A stretch of 64,000 bases of DNA from Harmonia axyridis (GCF_914767665.1 NC_059504.1:14324501-14388500), one strand, 5' to 3'. Counted from the first letter of the stretch, positions 31,055-43,747 are shown. The notes: a model not told the origin generated them from the letters alone. Numbers and translations are program-made.

Positions 31055-31678
31055 TATCCATCTACTGGGTCTTAGTAGATGAAAGCGACAAACTGCAGAT
31101 GTGATTCTATATGAAAAAATAATGAAATTTATCTGAAAGACTTACTATTTATTTAATGCTCTGAAAGTTCAAGATATTCAAATGGAATTTGATGAGTTTC
31201 AAGTGGAAGTTAATACTCATTTATTGACATGCAATAAAGAATTTCATATCATCATTGAAGCGCATATTTTTAAAGAAAGAATGTTACGCCATTTTTCAAG
31301 CTAAAATCAATTTTGAATTCCTAGTTCAATTTGTGACAAAAAATATTTTTTATTTCCTTAATTAATTATCTATTATGAAATACTTCTTGATAATGTATTA
31401 AAGTTAAGATGTTTAATTTTTTGCATTACCTATAACGGCGCCTCATAGGAAAAAAGTTTTTGGAATTATTTGTCGCAAATTGAACGAGTAATTCAAAAAT
31501 TATTTTAGGTTGATTCGAAATATCTCAGTGGCGTACCATTTCTTCTTTCAAAAAATTGAGAGCAATAAATAAATAGTTAGTTTTCAAGAAAAACTTTATC
31601 TCCTATATATCGAAATACGAACTATTTGTAAACTTCATTCCCAAGTTTATCGCACTTATTCACTAACACGCTGTATAA
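31055..31678. mobile_element. ACAGGGTGTT-family inverted-repeat element, copy 1
   Basis: Aligned with 50788-51533 over most of its length (shared GGCGCCTCATA, AGTGGCGTACCA and CACTTATTCACTAACAC). The left arm GAAAGCGACAAACTGCAG pairs loosely with the right end. Noncoding. Confidence 0.5.
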
Positions 31679-32086
31679 GAAAAAGAGTTACGTTTTTATT
31701 GAGTGAAAGGTATATTCATTGGAACGAAGGCAGCACATCTATTGAATGAAAATATCACTTCCAGCGATATATCTTCGATAAATACCTCAACATTTGAGAA
31801 TAACAATGGTCTATTCTCACCACGTCATTGCACAAAGAAGAGAGAATCGGTTTAATCGATAACAATCGCTGATCTTCTCTCTATTGTTTTGTTGTAGGTA
31901 TTGTAAATCGGATAATGAATAGATTACATCGGAAAATCCTGAAATTTCGGAAACTAAGAATTTTTTTAGAGATATTTGGATCATGCTTCTTCATAAATTA
32001 AAATAAGTTGGTACGTTGTTCATTTCATTTTATTTACCTTCTTTGAATTTGGATTTGGTTTTTGTAACACAACTGGTATCTAAAAT

Positions 32087-32260
32087 ATAATAACAATAAT
32101 AATAATAATAAACATATTTATTGATCCTTTGGGCCATAACAATGTATGTATAGGACAAGTCAAAAAGGAAATGAAAAATAATTCAAATATTTTCTAAATT
32201 AACAGAAAAATATTCATTCACACTGTTAAAACACTTATGTACAAGTTGAGTCGCAAACAA
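32087..32260 (-). repeat. LINE 3' end remnant with (AAT)n
   Basis: The run of AATAATAAT followed by CATATTTATTGATCC resembles the tail of the LINE at 41120 (AATAATATTTATTGATC). Only a 3' scrap on the - strand. Confidence 0.45.
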
Positions 32261-32689
32261 TTTTTTTGAACCTTATGTTTAATCAAATGCCATTTGAAAG
32301 CGTTATTATTCACAACGCCAATTTTCGTACTTATCATCCTTTATGGGAAATTTGGAAAATCAATTTTTGTAGATTTTTGTGGATACTATTTGCTTTCTAC
32401 TCGATTATCTCGAAAATGGTACATTCTATGAAAAAAATTCAACAGACCTTTTTTTTGATGAAGCTCTGTTGATATCAGAAATGGAACCATTTTTTCGAAT
32501 AAAAGACAGTGGTGGAGATTTTCAATGAGAAAAGTATCATCGCACCCCTATATCTACGCCACCCAATAATTTTGCCAAGAGACACTTACCTGATCTGAAA
32601 CATTACATTATCAAAACTTCAATACCTAAAAATTAAAACAATGAAAGTAATAATACTAGAGTTATAAGTAAAAGACTGGGATTTTCTTC

Positions 32690-32825
32690 AAACATTAACA
32701 CCCTGTATCTCGAAAACGAAGCTCGTTAGGATATATGTTTTTAGGAATTTTTTTCATGAAAAGAGTTGTTCCATCCGATGCCATAGTTATTACACCAAAA
32801 TCTGGACTACCCTGTATACATAATA
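32690..32825. repeat. Fragment of an ACAGGGTGTT-type inverted-repeat element
   Basis: AACACCCTGTATCTCGAAAA at the left resembles the right-arm text at 63135. A CTACCCTGTATAC edge lies at the right. The internal reading frame has no similarity to known proteins. Confidence 0.4.
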
Positions 32826-33580
32826 TGAATGGGAGTTTTGCAATACATCTCCAGATTAACCTAGAAATCTTCAATTCCATTCAGGTCATGCACTGATTCC
32901 CCAGAATTGATTTGTAAATATTTTCCTCATCCAAAAAATTATTCACATTCATGCGTCAATTTTCACGGAATCCCAAGAGAATATCAAAGAATCCACGATG
33001 CTCCCAACATTTCAAAATCGATTTATATATATATACAGATTTCGAAATATTCAACCTTGTCCTTCACGATGATTTAAACGTGATCAGATTGATTCATCTC
33101 CAGTAGTGAACATCCACTCCTTCTCTATAGCCAATGACAAAAATTCCTGTGACAATGCTACCAAACTCTTCGTCAGATCACAAAGTGCTGCAATAGTGAA
33201 TATAAAGATCATAGCCAGCGTCAATGTTGGGAAAGGTTACTCGTTTACTCTGACGTTGATGTCTCCGATAAAATGTGAAAGGAACTAGAGATACATTGTT
33301 GAACGATTCTCGGATTGATTTGTTGAGATTAAACTTGAATGAAATTCGAAAGTTGAATCAATTGATTTCTGGGTATTAACAATTTACTTAATAAGTTACG
33401 GGCCCAACCAGTGAAAACACTTTTTTTTTAAGTGTTCAGATGAATTAAAGGTATAATTATCGCTTTATTTTCATCGAAAAGAGTGTTCAAAACGATGACA
33501 ATTCAAATTTTCACAAAATACCCGAAATATCTCTAGTAGAATATTTTTTAAAATATTCTGCCTTTTCAGTATTCATCACT
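32826..33580. other. No supported gene
   Basis: The - strand at about 33255-33100 holds a 50-codon hydrophobic frame (LTLAMIFIFTIAALCDLTKS) bounded upstream by a stop with no acceptor. It could be chance or a chemoreceptor scrap. Otherwise featureless. Confidence 0.3.
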
Positions 33581-33584
33581 ATTT

Positions 33585-34290
33585 ATCACAAAAATTCGAC
33601 TTTATTCGTGAATATAGTCACCTCCAAAAGTGATACATTAACTCCAAAGATTCTCTTATTTTTCAATACCCTTTCTATAGAAAGATCCGTCTTTGTTTTC
33701 ACTTCCTCATTAGAGCCAAATTTCTTTTCCTGGAGCATTCTTCTGAGGTCTGAGCCAGTAATCACTGTGAGCCAGATATGGTGAATAAAGTGGTCAAGCA
33801 ATTGGAAGCACAATGCTTCAATTTTTACCATTGTTTCATCGAATTGTAACAAGGAGTATTGACTCGATGAAAGAGATTTTTTTTTCTTTTGCATTTGAGT
33901 ACTTTTTCCTTCATTTCTGCACTCAATCGATCCAATTATATTCACTATTGGTGGTTTTACCTTTATCGAGATAGTCAATAACCAATACTCCATGCACGTC
34001 TCAAAATACTGATGCCATAACTTTACCAGCTGATGCTTGATATTTTGGTCACTTTGGAAGGCTTTCACCGACTATTTTTCACTCAGCTGAGAGTCTCTAT
34101 GACTCAGGAATATATAGATGAATCCATGTTTCCCCACTGTCACGAATCGATGCAAAAATCCTGTTTATAACGCTTAAACATTACGATGTGGCTGCTTTTG
34201 ATAAGCGGTGAACTAGCGAGACATCCAGCTTTCTCATGGGCAAATTTTCATGCAAAATAGTGAATATACATGATTTGGTCGCTTTCAAGA
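33585..34290 (-). pseudogene. Degenerate mariner
   Basis: The - strand reads KAFQSDQNIKHQLVKLWHQY, IVNIIGSIECRNEGKSTQMQ, HFIHHIWLTVITGSDLRRML and EKKFGSNEEVKTKTD, a mariner transposase eroded by frameshifts. The matching region is at 46885-47440. The block near 34080-34130 continues the N-terminal side (WIHLYIPES-like). Confidence 0.65.
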
Positions 34291-34319
34291 GGAAATGATC
34301 GAGTTTCAAGTTTCTATAG

Positions 34320-34455
34320 TATTGGCTGGGATCCTGAGTGGGCACAGAGATCCCCAGACTTAAATCCTTGTGACTACTACCTCTGGGGTAAAATCAAAGA
34401 CATGGTATTTGAAAAACAAAGCGATGGCTTGACTGAGTTAAATTAAGGATTGAAA
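34320..34455 (+). pseudogene. Transposase C-terminal scrap
   Basis: Reads WAQRSPDLNPCDYYLWGKIK then DMVFEKQSDGLTEL. It is the third catalytic motif region of a mariner-like DDE transposase, unlike the adjacent element and on the opposite strand. No flanking termini seen. Confidence 0.6.
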
Positions 34456-36040
34456 CAGCCTTTGGGAGACTCGATAGGGTTGAGATATAATATGCTTAAG
34501 TTTCAAAGAGAGACTAATCTGAAAGGGGTCGTTAATGTAAATGAAAAAAAAAATTGTCAATAAATTTGAGAAAAGAATTACCTGAGGCTTGTTGGAAAGT
34601 TAAAAACGATAAATAAGTAAGAATTATGCAAATATGTCAAAACCTCAAAAAAATGATTTTCTCATGTAACATCTATGGGAAACTTAAACTCGATTATCTC
34701 CTTTTGGAAGAGATCAAATAATATATCAAAGACCATCAAGCACTACTAATTTTTTCTCTAGAATCCAAAAAAATATTATTTGGTTGTTATGTTATCTTGG
34801 GCATAGAAAAAACCACTTATCTCTTATTTAGAAAAAATACAGGAAATGAAGAATTTCATGCAAAAATTTTGACCACTCTATGGCTTCCCTATCAAAAGTT
34901 ATAAACCTCGCAAATATGGGTTTTCATTGTGAACCGCCCTGTATTTTAATCGGTAATGCCAAACTGCAGTCTGAAAATGACCTAAAGCGCAAATATCAGT
35001 AATTATTGTGATTCCCTGTTAAAACAATGATTAAAGTGCGCCATTCATAATTATTCGTTATTACTAATGAGGTGATGTGCATTGAGGAGCTGATATTACC
35101 GTTTTAACAGATTTACTCAGCTGAAACATATCAGTTACACACAATCCTGTTAACCAGACTTTAATCCGGTTGTACCTACTTCTGACGTAATATCTTATTT
35201 GTGTTTCCTATTTACAAATAGCATCTCTCATCCATGTAAGGAAGCAACCTCAATAATTCCTTCAACTATTCAGCTTTAAGTCATTGGTGACTGTCTCCAG
35301 GTCTATATGTGATTGTGTGTAACGCTTTCTTGTGAATTTTGGAGAAATAGAGCTCAAATTTGGAGCAACCATGTTGATTCACAGTCCTTGAATGCAATCT
35401 CAAATTGACGTAAATTTCTAAATTTTCCAATTTTTTTCGATAATTTCATGTAAACAAACTACAGATCGCAATTTTTGAGAAATGAATTTGAAACTTGAGA
35501 GGCTGGTGCTTCTTCGAGGACTAACGAAGTTGTTTGTTATTGATTTGAATCGTACAATTGGTTTTTGAGTTATCTAAAATTCCCCGAAATTTTGGATTCC
35601 GAGTTCGAATTTTTTCCGCATCTTTCATAGAAAATTTTTCGTTTCAACTCATGGAGAAAGAATATTTTTTCCCACGAGAAAATTTCGACGTTACCACATC
35701 TAACAAAAATACAAACCAATCTGGAATGTTGAATATTTCTCGGAATTTATCAAAATTTTTCTGAGCTAATATACTGGCACTCGAAAGTTTCCAGGATCGT
35801 AGACAGTACTCCTTAAGGATGTACTGACTTTCTGATGTATGTGCTTCAAATGTAAATCTTTCTGTAAGTCAGATCGGCATTGCAGTGCGCTGTTTCTTTC
35901 CTGTATCTCTTCTGACAGAGTATTCTTACTATTTTTCACTATCCTTCTAGTCTACCTTGTCCTTCCCTACATTCACCTTTAGCTTATCTTCGTCTCTCTT
36001 TCCAATGGTCCAAGTTTCACATCTGCAGGTCTTACACCTA
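34456..36040. other. No recognised gene
   Basis: AT-rich intergenic DNA with only short chance frames. No repeat match made. Confidence 0.35.
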
Positions 36041-36235
36041 GGGATTCATCAAGTCAAGTAGCTTATATTTTAAGCAACTACTCAACTTGAAAATAAAGCT
36101 TGTGACAAATTACACACTTGAACTTGACTTGATTTGAGATAATTATTGCTTGACTTGATATCAAGCTACTTGGTATTACTTAAGTTAGTATTTCTACAAG
36201 CTCGTGTGCACTTAGACAAAATATACCAACATGTT
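36041..36235. mobile_element. hAT-derived element, copy 4 (end fragment)
   Basis: Begins TAGGGATTCATCAAGTCAAG and continues through the CTTGACTTGATATCAAGCTA subterminal repeats, then breaks off at the LINE scrap. Possible remnant of the other end near 36700-36790. Confidence 0.5.
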
Positions 36236-36239
36236 ATGG

Positions 36240-36620
36240 TCTATACATTTATCGACTGCTAATTTTCTTCTTAAAGCATAGTCACTATTTTGAAGAATGT
36301 AGGAATAAGAACGAGACCAGGCGGAACATCAGATACTTCTATCCATTGCATTCCAGAAACCTGACTGAAAGAAATATGTTCTCTATGGCAATAAGACTTT
36401 TTGAATCTCTACCAGAAAGAATTAAAGAACTTAGTAACTTAAGGTCATTCAAAAAAAAAGTCTACAAGCAGATTATAAGCTGTGAACCATATTCTGTAAA
36501 GGGGTTCTTAGATAATGTAGGATTGTAAAGTTTATTTTTTTTTTTTGACATGCCTTCCTTTTATTGTTTGTAATGTACAATGCAATGACTGTGATAGTGA
36601 ATAAAATATTTCTATTTCTA
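36240..36620 (+). pseudogene. LINE reverse transcriptase C-terminal scrap
   Basis: Reads NIRYFYPLHSRNLTERNMFS, then MAIRLFESLPERIKELSNLR and CEPYSVKGFLDN. It is the same C-terminal region as the LINE at 41227-41877 (CEPYSVDEFI). Ends with an AATAAAATATTTCTATTTCT tail. It interrupts the hAT fragment. Confidence 0.65.
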
Positions 36621-36790
36621 TTCATCTTCAAAGAATAAATAACTGAGTTTGACATCGATCACTCAAGTTTATTTGAGAAATCTTCCTTAAACCGAGCAAA
36701 TGAAATGGCTTGGCTTTATGAAGAGGACAAATTCCTGACTTGACAATGAAAAACTATTAGCTACTTTACTTGAACCAAGTCAGAAGTGTT

Positions 36791-37637
36791 AGCAGCTGAT
36801 CTTTGTTTTGAAAGGCTCTATTTGCTTGAGTTAATCATGTTATCATACGATTTTGAAATGGATAGTTCTCCCCTTCTATAAGGATTTAGAACTTCAGTTG
36901 AGTGACAGTATAAAAGATCTATCATCAGATATTTCCAAAAAAAATTGAATACCTTCCTGAATCATGTAATGGAAATAATAAATTGCAAACAATCACGAAT
37001 ATGGCTACTACATCATGACCACATCTTCATGACGTAATTTGTTTCAATAACTGTACAAGCGTCGGTGCGGTAAATAGAGTTAATATAGGTAACAGACTCG
37101 CCATACATCTGCTTCTCGAAGATGTGTTAAAATTTAATCGTTCCATTTAATTGTTGCACGATTTAATAATTCCTAATTGTTCCGATTGAATTAAAATGTA
37201 GGTTATAACAGCAGGTTGTGGTTTGGTTCATGAACAATACCGCTATAGTATTAATCGTTAATGTGATCTATGGTTTTTATAGCATGAAGTACTTTTATAC
37301 CATATAAGTCACATTGAAAACATGCTATTTGAATGGCAAAATGAATTTTGTCTAAACGACATTGTAGTATTTCCAAATCAAACAAGTAACAAGGGAGCTG
37401 AGTGATTTTGATCTTAGATGATCAATAATAAACCTTATTACCTTTTAGATATGGAAATGAGGAGTCTAATTTTTTTCATTATTTTAAGATTTCATATATT
37501 CCAAAACGAAAATGTTGACAATATTAATATCAGTTCCTAATGTTGAACTTCGAATTCACAAACTTCACTTTAACCCGCAATCGTATGCGTATAAAATTAA
37601 TCGAATAAGACCAGCTTCAAAGAATTTTCCAAGGGTT
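36791..37637. other. No recognised gene
   Basis: AT-rich intergenic sequence; nothing identified. Confidence 0.35.
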
Positions 37638-37760
37638 CCTGCCAATTGAAAAGTCCCCGGTCTGATGAACAAATGGCGGTGCTAGTATTAAATTCATATG
37701 ATTTTTAGTTAGTACCGCAACATTCAAACGATACGTGTCAAAATTTTTGACGGCAAGGTT
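37638..37760 (+). mobile_element. Solo 5' end of a Himar-like mariner
   Basis: CCAATTGAAAAGTCCCCGGT and the next 100 bp repeat the 5' UTR of the adjacent mariner (37828 on), then stop. Same orientation, about 190 bp upstream. Confidence 0.75.
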
Positions 37761-37827
37761 TTCAAAGAATTTATTAATTAAAGAATTATTTAAATCCAAC
37801 AAACGACAAGTTGTGTTGTGTGTATTA

Positions 37828-39077
37828 GGCCAATTGATAAGTCCCCGGTTTGATGAACAGATAGCGATGCTAGTATTAAATCCATATGATTTTTAGTTAG
37901 TACCAACCTTCAAACGATACGTGTCAAAATTTGACAGCAGTCCGACCATTAGTTTGTGAGATATTGCGTTGTGAGTGTAGCTACTTTTGTTATTAGAAGA
38001 AAGATAGAAGTGTGCTGATAAAATATTGCTTTTTGAAGGGTTGAAGCAAAATCTTGGCTTGATGAAAAGTTTCCAGGGTCTGCACAAGGAAAATCAACCA
38101 TCATTGATTAGTATGCCAAGTTTGAACGTAGTGAAATGAGCACCGAAGACGACGAACGCAGTGGACGCCCAAAAGAGGCTGTCACCGAAGAAAAAATCGA
38201 AAAAGTTCACAAAATAATTTTGAGGCCGTAAAGTAAAGTTGATCGAGATATCAGACATTATGAAGATATCATCTGAACGTGTACATCATTCACGAATATT
38301 TGTACATGAGAAAGCTGTGTGCATTATGGGTGCCACGCAAGCTCACAATCGATCAAAAGCAACAATGTGTTGATGATTCTGAGCAGTGTTTGAAGCTGTT
38401 TGAGAGCAATAAACCTGAATTTTTGCGTCGATATGTGACAATGGATGAAACATGGCTCCATCATTTCACTACGGAATCCAATCGACAGTCAGTTGAGTGG
38501 ACTGCACACAATGAACCAACTCCAAAGCTTGGAAAAATGCAACAGTCACCTGGCAAGGTTACGGCAGCAGTATTCTGGGATGCGCAAGGTATAATATTCA
38601 TTGATTGCCTCCAAAAGGGCCAGACAATCAACAGCGATAATTAAATAGCGTTATTGGATCGTTTAAAAAATCGTTTAAAGGATGTAAAAAGGAAGAAAAA
38701 AAGTGCTGTTTCATCAAACAATGCGCCGTGTTACAAATCAATAAAAACAATGGCAAAATTGCATGAATTGGGCTTCGAATTGCTTCGGCATCCACCGTAT
38801 TCGCCAGATCTGGCCCCCAGCAACTTTTTCCTGTTCTCAGACCTCAAAAGAACGCTCGCTGGAAAGAAACTTAGCGCCAATGAAGAAGTAATCGCCGAAA
38901 CTGAGGCCTATTTTGAAGCGAAAGACAAATCGTACTACAAAAATGGTATTGAAAAGTTGAAAAGATCACTATAATCGCTGTATCGCCCTCGAAGGCAACT
39001 ATGTTGAATAATAAAATGGAATTTTGCCAAAAGAAAACGTGTTTCATTATGGTAGACCGGGGACTTTTCAATTGGCC
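37828..39077 (+). mobile_element. Himar-like (irritans) mariner, near full length, catalytically dead
   Basis: Inverted ends GGCCAATTGATAAGTCCCCG and CGGGGACTTTTCAATTGGCC, about 1.25 kb. Frames 38279-38644 and 38654-38974 read MRKLCALWVPRKLTIDQKQQ, VTMDETWLHHF (first Asp) and HPPYSPDLAPSNFFLFSDLK. The second site reads NNAPCYKS and the third PSNFF, so both normally Asp residues are Asn. A stop at about 38642 and N-terminal frameshifts add to this. Non-functional. Confidence 0.92.
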
Positions 39078-39784
39078 TGTTATATGGGCGTCCATAGTTT
39101 TCTCCTAGATCCAAACCCCTCCAACCATATCCACCGAGCTCCAATGAATATTAAAATAAAGTCATGCATGTTACGTATTTCTGCAATCCATCGATGCATT
39201 CGATTTCATGAATGTGACGCAACACAAAAACCGATCACTTACGAAATTGAACAGGTTTCTTGAGATTGTGGTTGTTACTACCAAGTGTAGGTACGCCTCG
39301 AGTGTATTTTGCGAAAAATCCTCAACTTTCTCCGCAGGATACTCATATTTCGGTAACCCGTTGGATTTGCGAGTACAAGAACCGATTCCCAAGGTGGTGA
39401 ATCAAATTGAGCATGATCGGTTGACTCAATTTTAACAGACAGAGGATTGTGTGTAAGTGAAAGTGGGTCAAAACACGTAAACGTACAAAGAATTTAAGTC
39501 GATTAAGTGATTCTGTCGACAACAGCTGTTACCTTTTGGGGTAACATTTAGACGTTGTATTTATGGATTGTTTCTTTGTCGAAGAGCTTCAGTTTTCAAG
39601 TTAGCTTTATCGTTTCCAATTTTCATTTATTGAATAATTGGGAGTGAATATCGAAGAGAAAACTACGTTGAAAAATTCTTCCAAATTGATTATTTTCACT
39701 ATAATAAATGAATTGAAAATAGTTCAGACAATCATAGTACCAAAAAATATAATCGACGTTTGAAGAATTTTTCTCTATTTCAGT
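39078..39784. other. No recognised gene
   Basis: Intergenic, with short overlapping frames on both strands at 39170-39440 and no recognisable protein. Confidence 0.35.
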
Positions 39785-41044
39785 ATCGTAATGAATTCAT
39801 TACAGTTCTAAAAACAGTGCTGTAATGAACTCATTACAGTATCTTTTTCAGTAATATTTTTCGTTTTGTGTTTTGTGTTTTTGTCTATACTGACTTCCAA
39901 TCCTATCAAATTTCAACAAACGTCAATAATAATAATAATAATATAATATTCCTTAAATTCACCATCATTCATTCACCATTTGGATATAGTGAAATGATTT
40001 GCAACATTATTCGCAATTTTTCTTAATTCTGGTGGTGTTAATTCGATTTTGTCAGACATTATTCACGAATTTAATGCGTAATTATAAATTATTTCAAAAT
40101 TCGAAACGTACGATTTATATTCAAATTCCGTAATCTGTCAATTTTCGTAACAGTCACACCAACTGCCAAGATACAATACAAAAGTCACTAGAATTTTTAT
40201 TGAATTTCGGCAATATTTCACAAAACTTGAGTGAAATAGAGAAAATAACTAATACTCGTTGCAGAAGGCAATTCCAATACTCATGCGTTCTAAAACTCGC
40301 TCGTTCGTCGCTCGTTTTCGAATTTCGCATTCTTATTGGAATGGGAGCCTATTCTGCAACTTGTTTTAGAATATACTATTAAATGTGATATTGACAATAG
40401 CAGAAGGAAAAATTTCATTTCAATTAGGTAAACAATTTCCACCGCGAAAAATTTGATAAGTAAATAATTTGCTTAACTGGTCTAAAAATTGAGTTATGTA
40501 TATTCTGAAATAAGTTACAGAATGGGCTCCTATTCTATTACGAATGCGAAATTCGAGAACGAGCGACGAAGGAGCGAGTTTTCGAACGCATGAGTGATGG
40601 AATTGCCTTCTGCAACGAGTATTAGACGATATTTTCTCTATTTCAGTCAAGTTTTTTGAAATATTGTCGAAATTCAATGAAAGATTCAGATTACATATAC
40701 TAGTGACTTTTGTTTCATATCTTGACAGTTGGTGTGACTGTTACGAAAATTGACAGATTACGAAATTTGAATTTGAATCTTACATTTCGAATTTTGAAAT
40801 AATTTATAATTACGCATTGAATCCGTGAATTATGTCTGACGAAATCGATTTAATACAACCAGAATTCGAGAAATTGTGAATAATGTTGCAAATCATTTCA
40901 CTATATCCAAATTATATTATTTTGACAATTGAAATTTGATAGGATCGGAAATCAGTGTAGACAACCACAAGACGAAAAATATAACTGAAATCAATGCTGT
41001 AATGAGTTCATTACAGCACTGGTTTTAGTACTGTAATGAAATAC

Positions 41045-42025
41045 AGTGGCGACGCTAGGGAGGGTCCAGGGAGGCCCGGACCCCCCTAAAATTCTGCTGG
41101 CCCCCCCTAAAATTTGACATACAATAACAATAACAATAATAACAATAATATTTATTGATCTCAAAAATTATTCACAACATCAAAATCAATGCAAACGAAT
41201 AAAATAGAGACAAGTCATAAAAGAGCTTATTTTCTACAAAATGAAATAAACTCATCAACTGAATAAGGTTCACAATCCAAAATAAAATTGTAAATGCGCC
41301 TTCTAAACAAGGATATATCTTCAACAACCTGTAATTGCTTAGGAAGCAAATTAAATAAACGCATGGCCCTTTCAAACCTAGCAGTGCTGTGAATAGGAAG
41401 AAGGAAAGGATGAACTTGCCGAGTATTATTTTTATTGACATATGGCAAAAAATAGCTTTTCCGTAACTTGAGAAAGATAAATAGGCGATAAATATAAAGA
41501 CCAAAGACGGTTTGAATTCCATTGGATCTGAAAACTCCGCGACAGGACTCACGAAAGCCCAACCTACTCATTATTCTCATCACTCTTTTCTGAATGAGAA
41601 AAATTTCATCAGCACCAGACGAACTGCCCCAAAAAATAATTCCATATGCCAGCACAGACTGGAAACTAGCAAAGTAGAGAGCTCTCAACACAGCACTCTC
41701 CAATTTGTCCCTGATCATGAAAATCAAGTAAGCCGAAGAGTTGAGAGACTTTCCCAACTTAGACACCTGATGATCCCACCGCAGGTGTTTATCTAGAGCA
41801 ACTCCCAGAAAATTAACAGAATCCTCCAATTTAATTTGACCGTTACCATGACACAAAAAAGGTGGATAGTTCTTCACCGACTGGCTGTCATAAAAGAAAA
41901 TACATACTAAGGCTAATATATTTAAAAGATTAGCTGGACTATAATTTCGCTTAACTTTGACCCCCCCAAAAAAAATCCGGCGTCCCCTTGGCCACTCCTG
42001 TTTTTGAAAGCTGGCGTCGCCACTG
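41045..42025. mobile_element. hAT-like element inserted in the foldback
   Basis: Ends CAGTGGCGACGCTAGGG and GCTGGCGTCGCCACTG are inverted repeats. The flanks are ATGAAATA and CTGAAATA, an 8-bp target duplication with one mismatch. Its own sequence is only about 160 bp; the rest is a LINE inserted inside. Confidence 0.75.
41120..41940 (-). pseudogene. 5'-truncated LINE, reverse transcriptase C-terminal region
   Basis: Frame 41877-41227 (- strand) is open for about 216 codons: NFLGVALDKHLRWDHQVSKL, YGIIFWGSSSGADEIFLIQK, FRSNGIQTVFGLYIYRLFIF. It covers the thumb and downstream region of a non-LTR reverse transcriptase; the catalytic YADD lies upstream and is absent. The 3' end (41120-41160) is a TTATTG-type simple repeat, as in CR1-like and related LINEs. 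Confidence 0.85.
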
Positions 42026-42040
42026 CTGAAATAGGGAAAA

Positions 42041-43747
42041 CCATTTTATTTTTATTTTTTCGAAGAAAAACCTAACAAAATTAAATTCTCTAAATTCAAG
42101 GGCTAAATCCGAATAGAATAGAATTAAATTAATTATTAGTTCTGGTGCTCATTTTACCGATCTAGAGCAATGAAAGATTCGAAATGCTTGGGTAATCATC
42201 CCTCAAAAGTAGAAATACAAGAAACACCCGGTATCTCGAAACAAAAGCGTTTTCAATTCGATGTTAATAGCACCCTTTTTCCTAAAATTATCCAAAGAAT
42301 CTCTCATTTTCGATTTTCACCCTGCATAGTATTTTCTCAAAATTTATTGTCCATCCCAATTTGTTAATAACTCTTTAATACATTTTTTCAGACGTCATTC
42401 CTAATCCAATGAACTATTGCTCATATGTTAGATGTACCTAGTTTCAAATCAACACGTTTTTGAACTTGTAAACTAGACCAAATAGAATCTGTAACTAACG
42501 AGTCAGATCATCTACAGCTGATTACAAATGAACATCTAACCGCTCCAATACTTTCTCATTTGACTACTTGACACCCAAATGAGTAATCGTTCATTATATA
42601 GAATGAAAAACGAATATTAATCAGGAAGTATTTCACTTTCTTCAACCTGAGAAAGGAAAATTTGAAGAAAAAGTAGATTTTGCCAATTACAGAATGACTG
42701 TTACTTTTCTACCGAGTGAAATCATCAAAAAACCATTGTAATATGATTCCTGCTATTTGTATAATTTGCCATCTGTTGAAATTCTTTGCGATGAAAGTTG
42801 AAGAGAAAGAGTATACTCATTAGTAGCGAGTAACATATTCTAAAACGTTGGAATCGTCTAAATTTTCCATATAATAGTTTTGTTATTGTTAGGAAATGCT
42901 GTTTCACTTGTTTAGTTGGAAAATCAAATACATTGTATTCGATAGTTGATTCGTCTCGAAATTTTGATGAAAACTTAATCAAATCTGACATCGTTGCGTT
43001 CGAAGGGAATCTAGAATATGAAAATAAGTAGAAAATAAATATTTATTATTCCTAGGTCGTATTATGCATTCATAGCAAACGATTACTTAACTGTGAAAGA
43101 TTTTTCATGTTTAATTATGGTAAAGTATTTCTAACGGTTTCAAGTATTTATGATTATAAAGATTTGCTCCAATAAATTATAGCTGATAATTAATGAATCC
43201 TTGAATGAACAAAGAACATTCTTCGTTCATATATTCAAAGGTGTATCTGTAAAAATTCAAGATTGAAATAAAAATGAAACCCTTTTATCAACAACTTCAT
43301 AGATATTTTCATGAAATTTGTCACACGTCCTAAAAGCATCAATGGAGATTTCTTTATGTGATAGATTTCATAATTTTTCATGGCATTACATTCGTATAGT
43401 GAGCTGGATATTTTTGAAAAAAACATTATGCACTGCTCTGCTTTTGGTCGCGATGAAAATTTTTTAGGAAATTCTGATTCAGTTTTTTTATCTTATATTT
43501 ATTTGTCTGTCGGACCCTGTTTGCTTACAAAAGCATTTAGCATATGACATCAATTGACAGGTTGCTCTGCATTCTAAAAAATTTGAAAATTATAATTTTC
43601 ATAGAACAAGCGGTATTTTGATATTCAAAATTAAAATTCGTCAGAATTCAATAATTATAACGTTGAGATTTGAACATTATGTAAATGTGTTTAAAATCGC
43701 AAATATGATAATGGAAATCGATTGGATTTAAATTTGTAATATTACTA
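42041..43747. other. Mostly featureless, with one chemoreceptor-like open frame
   Basis: The - strand frame 42991-42725 is open for 88 codons starting MSDLIKFSSKFRDESTIEYN, with FRICYSLLMSILFLFNF as a hydrophobic segment. It resembles the first exon of an insect odorant receptor in general style, but no continuation exon was found. Remainder: nothing seen. Confidence 0.25.

Larger units (their letters stand above)
39785..42040. mobile_element. Large foldback element with roughly 600-bp inverted arms, carrying a nested insertion
   Basis: Arms 39785-40380 and 40490-41044 are inverted copies. They share TCATTACAG, CATTTGGATATAGTG/TTTGCAACATTATTC, AACAGTCACACCAACTG, ACTCGTTGCAGAAGGCAATT and TCGCTCGTT. 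A spacer of about 110 bp separates them. The right outer edge continues after the hAT insertion (CTGAAATAGGGAAAA at about 42026-42040). No transposase coding. The ACTCGTTGCAGAAGGC block relates it distantly to the repeats at 4495 and 52990. Confidence 0.8.

Noticed and set aside
33100..33260. Hydrophobic - strand frame resembling a receptor segment
   Set aside because: A stop lies directly upstream with no acceptor between it and the frame, and there is no partner exon.
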